A stretch of DNA of 64,000 nt. It comes from Cryobacterium sp. Y11 (lineage in GTDB: Bacteria > Actinomycetota > Actinomycetes > Actinomycetales > Microbacteriaceae). The DNA lies in assembly GCF_002929535.1 (NCBI RefSeq), contig NZ_PJJO01000055.1:62001-126000 (forward strand). Direction: 5' to 3'. The notes below the pieces were generated by a model. The model did not search any database, was not told the DNA's origin, and saw only the letters and a list, made by a program, of their open reading frames with translations. This document shows positions 63,344 to 64,000 of the stretch, piece by piece (position 1 is the first letter of the stretch; the number at the start of each line of letters is the position of its first letter). The translations under genes and the position numbers were made by a program.

Positions 63344-64000
63344 TTACTCGGTGACCTTGTCCGCACCTACGATGCCCTCGACGGCCGCGTCATAGGCGGC
63401 CGCAGCATCGTCGACGCTGAGCTGCCCGGTGATGACCGCTTCCGTTGCGGCCTGAACCTCGGCGGAGATCTTCGGATAATCCGACGTCGCTGGCCGATAG
63501 TGGGTCACCGACACCAGGTCAGTGACCGCTTCCACGAAGGGGTTCGCCTCGAGGTAGCTGGGTTCGCTCGCGACATCCGTGCGCACCGCGATCTGCGAAT
63601 TGTTGATGTTGTACCAGAGCGCGTTTTCCTGGTTGAGCGCGAGGGTGAGAAATTCGAAGGCCAGGTCGGCGTTCTTTGTCTTCGCTCCGACGGCGAGAGT
63701 CCAACCGCCCGACATACTCACGCCCTGCGGGGCATCGCCATCTTGGGTGGGGAAGGCCGCGACACCCATATCATCGATGTATTCTGGCCAGGCATATGAG
63801 CCGCCTTCCTGCCAAAAGGACGGGGTGTATGAGCCCTCGACCGTTCCTCCGAGTTTGCCCTGCGGGAAGAGCTCGCCGAAGACCTTCTTCCACACGTTGG
63901 CGTCGAGCGCCTCGGCCGGGGTCACGGCCAGCTTCTCGTCGTAGAGCGTCTTGAGAAATTCGAGCGAATCCTTAAACCCCTCGGAGCCGACGACCCATTT
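63344..64000 (-). CDS. Extracellular solute-binding protein, C-terminal part (5' end outside window)
   Basis: About 218 C-terminal residues of a CUT1-type binding protein are visible; the frame is open to the window end and begins with 'KWVVGSEGFKDSLEFLKTL'. 'FPTQDGDAPQGVSMSGGWTL' and 'NADLAFEFLTLALNQENALW' are typical of the family hinge and second lobe. The signal peptide is off-window. The GTG at 63925 is internal. It heads the permease-permease-mannosidase operon and sets its substrate. Confidence 0.88.
   Translation of the reverse strand, partial: KWVVGSEGFKDSLEFLKTLYDEKLAVTPAEALDANVWKKVFGELFPQGKLGGTVEGSYTPSFWQEGGSYAWPEYIDDMGVAAFPTQDGDAPQGVSMSGGWTLAVGAKTKNADLAFEFLTLALNQENALWYNINNSQIAVRTDVASEPSYLEANPFVEAVTDLVSVTHYRPATSDYPKISAEVQAATEAVITGQLSVDDAAAAYDAAVEGIVGADKVTE

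Noticed and set aside
1-64000. tRNA or rRNA genes, integrases, transposases
   Set aside because: I found no T-loop-like GTTCGAATCC-type signature in a cloverleaf context, no rRNA sequence and no recombinase gene. A tRNAscan run would be decisive.

Overview
The window is a GC-rich chromosomal segment of an actinobacterium, most likely of the family Microbacteriaceae (Micrococcales). The support is a separate acyl-CoA carboxylase epsilon gene, GTG/TTG starts, many leaderless-looking promoters, the heptamer GCATCCG scattered throughout, and a gene order I recognise from memory as broadly shared with Mycobacterium tuberculosis (purE-purK-GtrA-PH protein-birA-accD-accE-maf-accA3; lpdA-pnp-pmmB; add-deoA-cdd; sdhCDAB). 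Species assignment is inference; no search was run.

Layout. 1-3634: cell-envelope genes (partial GT4 glycosyltransferase, GtrA protein, lipoprotein, LCP ligase). 3631-9400: purine biosynthesis (purE, purK), second GtrA protein, PH-domain membrane protein, biotin ligase and acyl-CoA carboxylase beta/epsilon. 9715-12840: three-gene signalling operon (NarL-type regulator, histidine kinase, degenerate kinase-like membrane protein). 12879-16776: RNA uridine methyltransferase, Maf and the biotinylated carboxylase alpha subunit. 17039-21542: LpdA-like quinone reductase, purine nucleoside phosphorylase, phosphohexomutase. 21630-35804: nucleoside salvage and uptake (PTS IIA/IIB pair, add, deoA, cdd, a two-permease ABC transporter with double ATPase, two BMP lipoproteins), then a mannose-1-phosphate guanylyltransferase. 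35888-43686: GT4 glycosyltransferase, sdhCDAB, YihY/BrkB protein, exonuclease III, trpS. 45238-50571: glycerol genes glpK, glpF, glpD and a divergent SorC-type regulator. 50635-54274: FMN riboswitch and ribD-ribE-ribBA-ribH. 54309-58353: small membrane protein, MHS-type MFS transporter, ABC exporter. 58443-64000: GH38 alpha-mannosidase with a sugar ABC transporter cut by the window edge.

The least explained part is a pair of ~300-residue proteins (24666-25568 and 43869-44774), each with an AbiEi-like N-terminal region and a DUF559/Vsr-like nuclease C-terminus, and each next to its own family of short repeats. One lies between three 96-bp elements with inverted ends; the other lies beside regularly spaced copies of a 20-bp motif that also form 60-bp inverted pairs with 15-nt loops. 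The second locus sits inside the otherwise conserved add-deoA-cdd block. Together they resemble a nuclease-plus-repeat arrangement analogous in layout to REPIN/RAYT pairs, which is the best candidate here for an undescribed system. This is a hypothesis from layout only.

A second global pattern is that at least nine genes carry a TANNNT -10 hexamer ending exactly 6 nt before the start codon, which predicts leaderless mRNAs and fixes several GTG or ATG starts.
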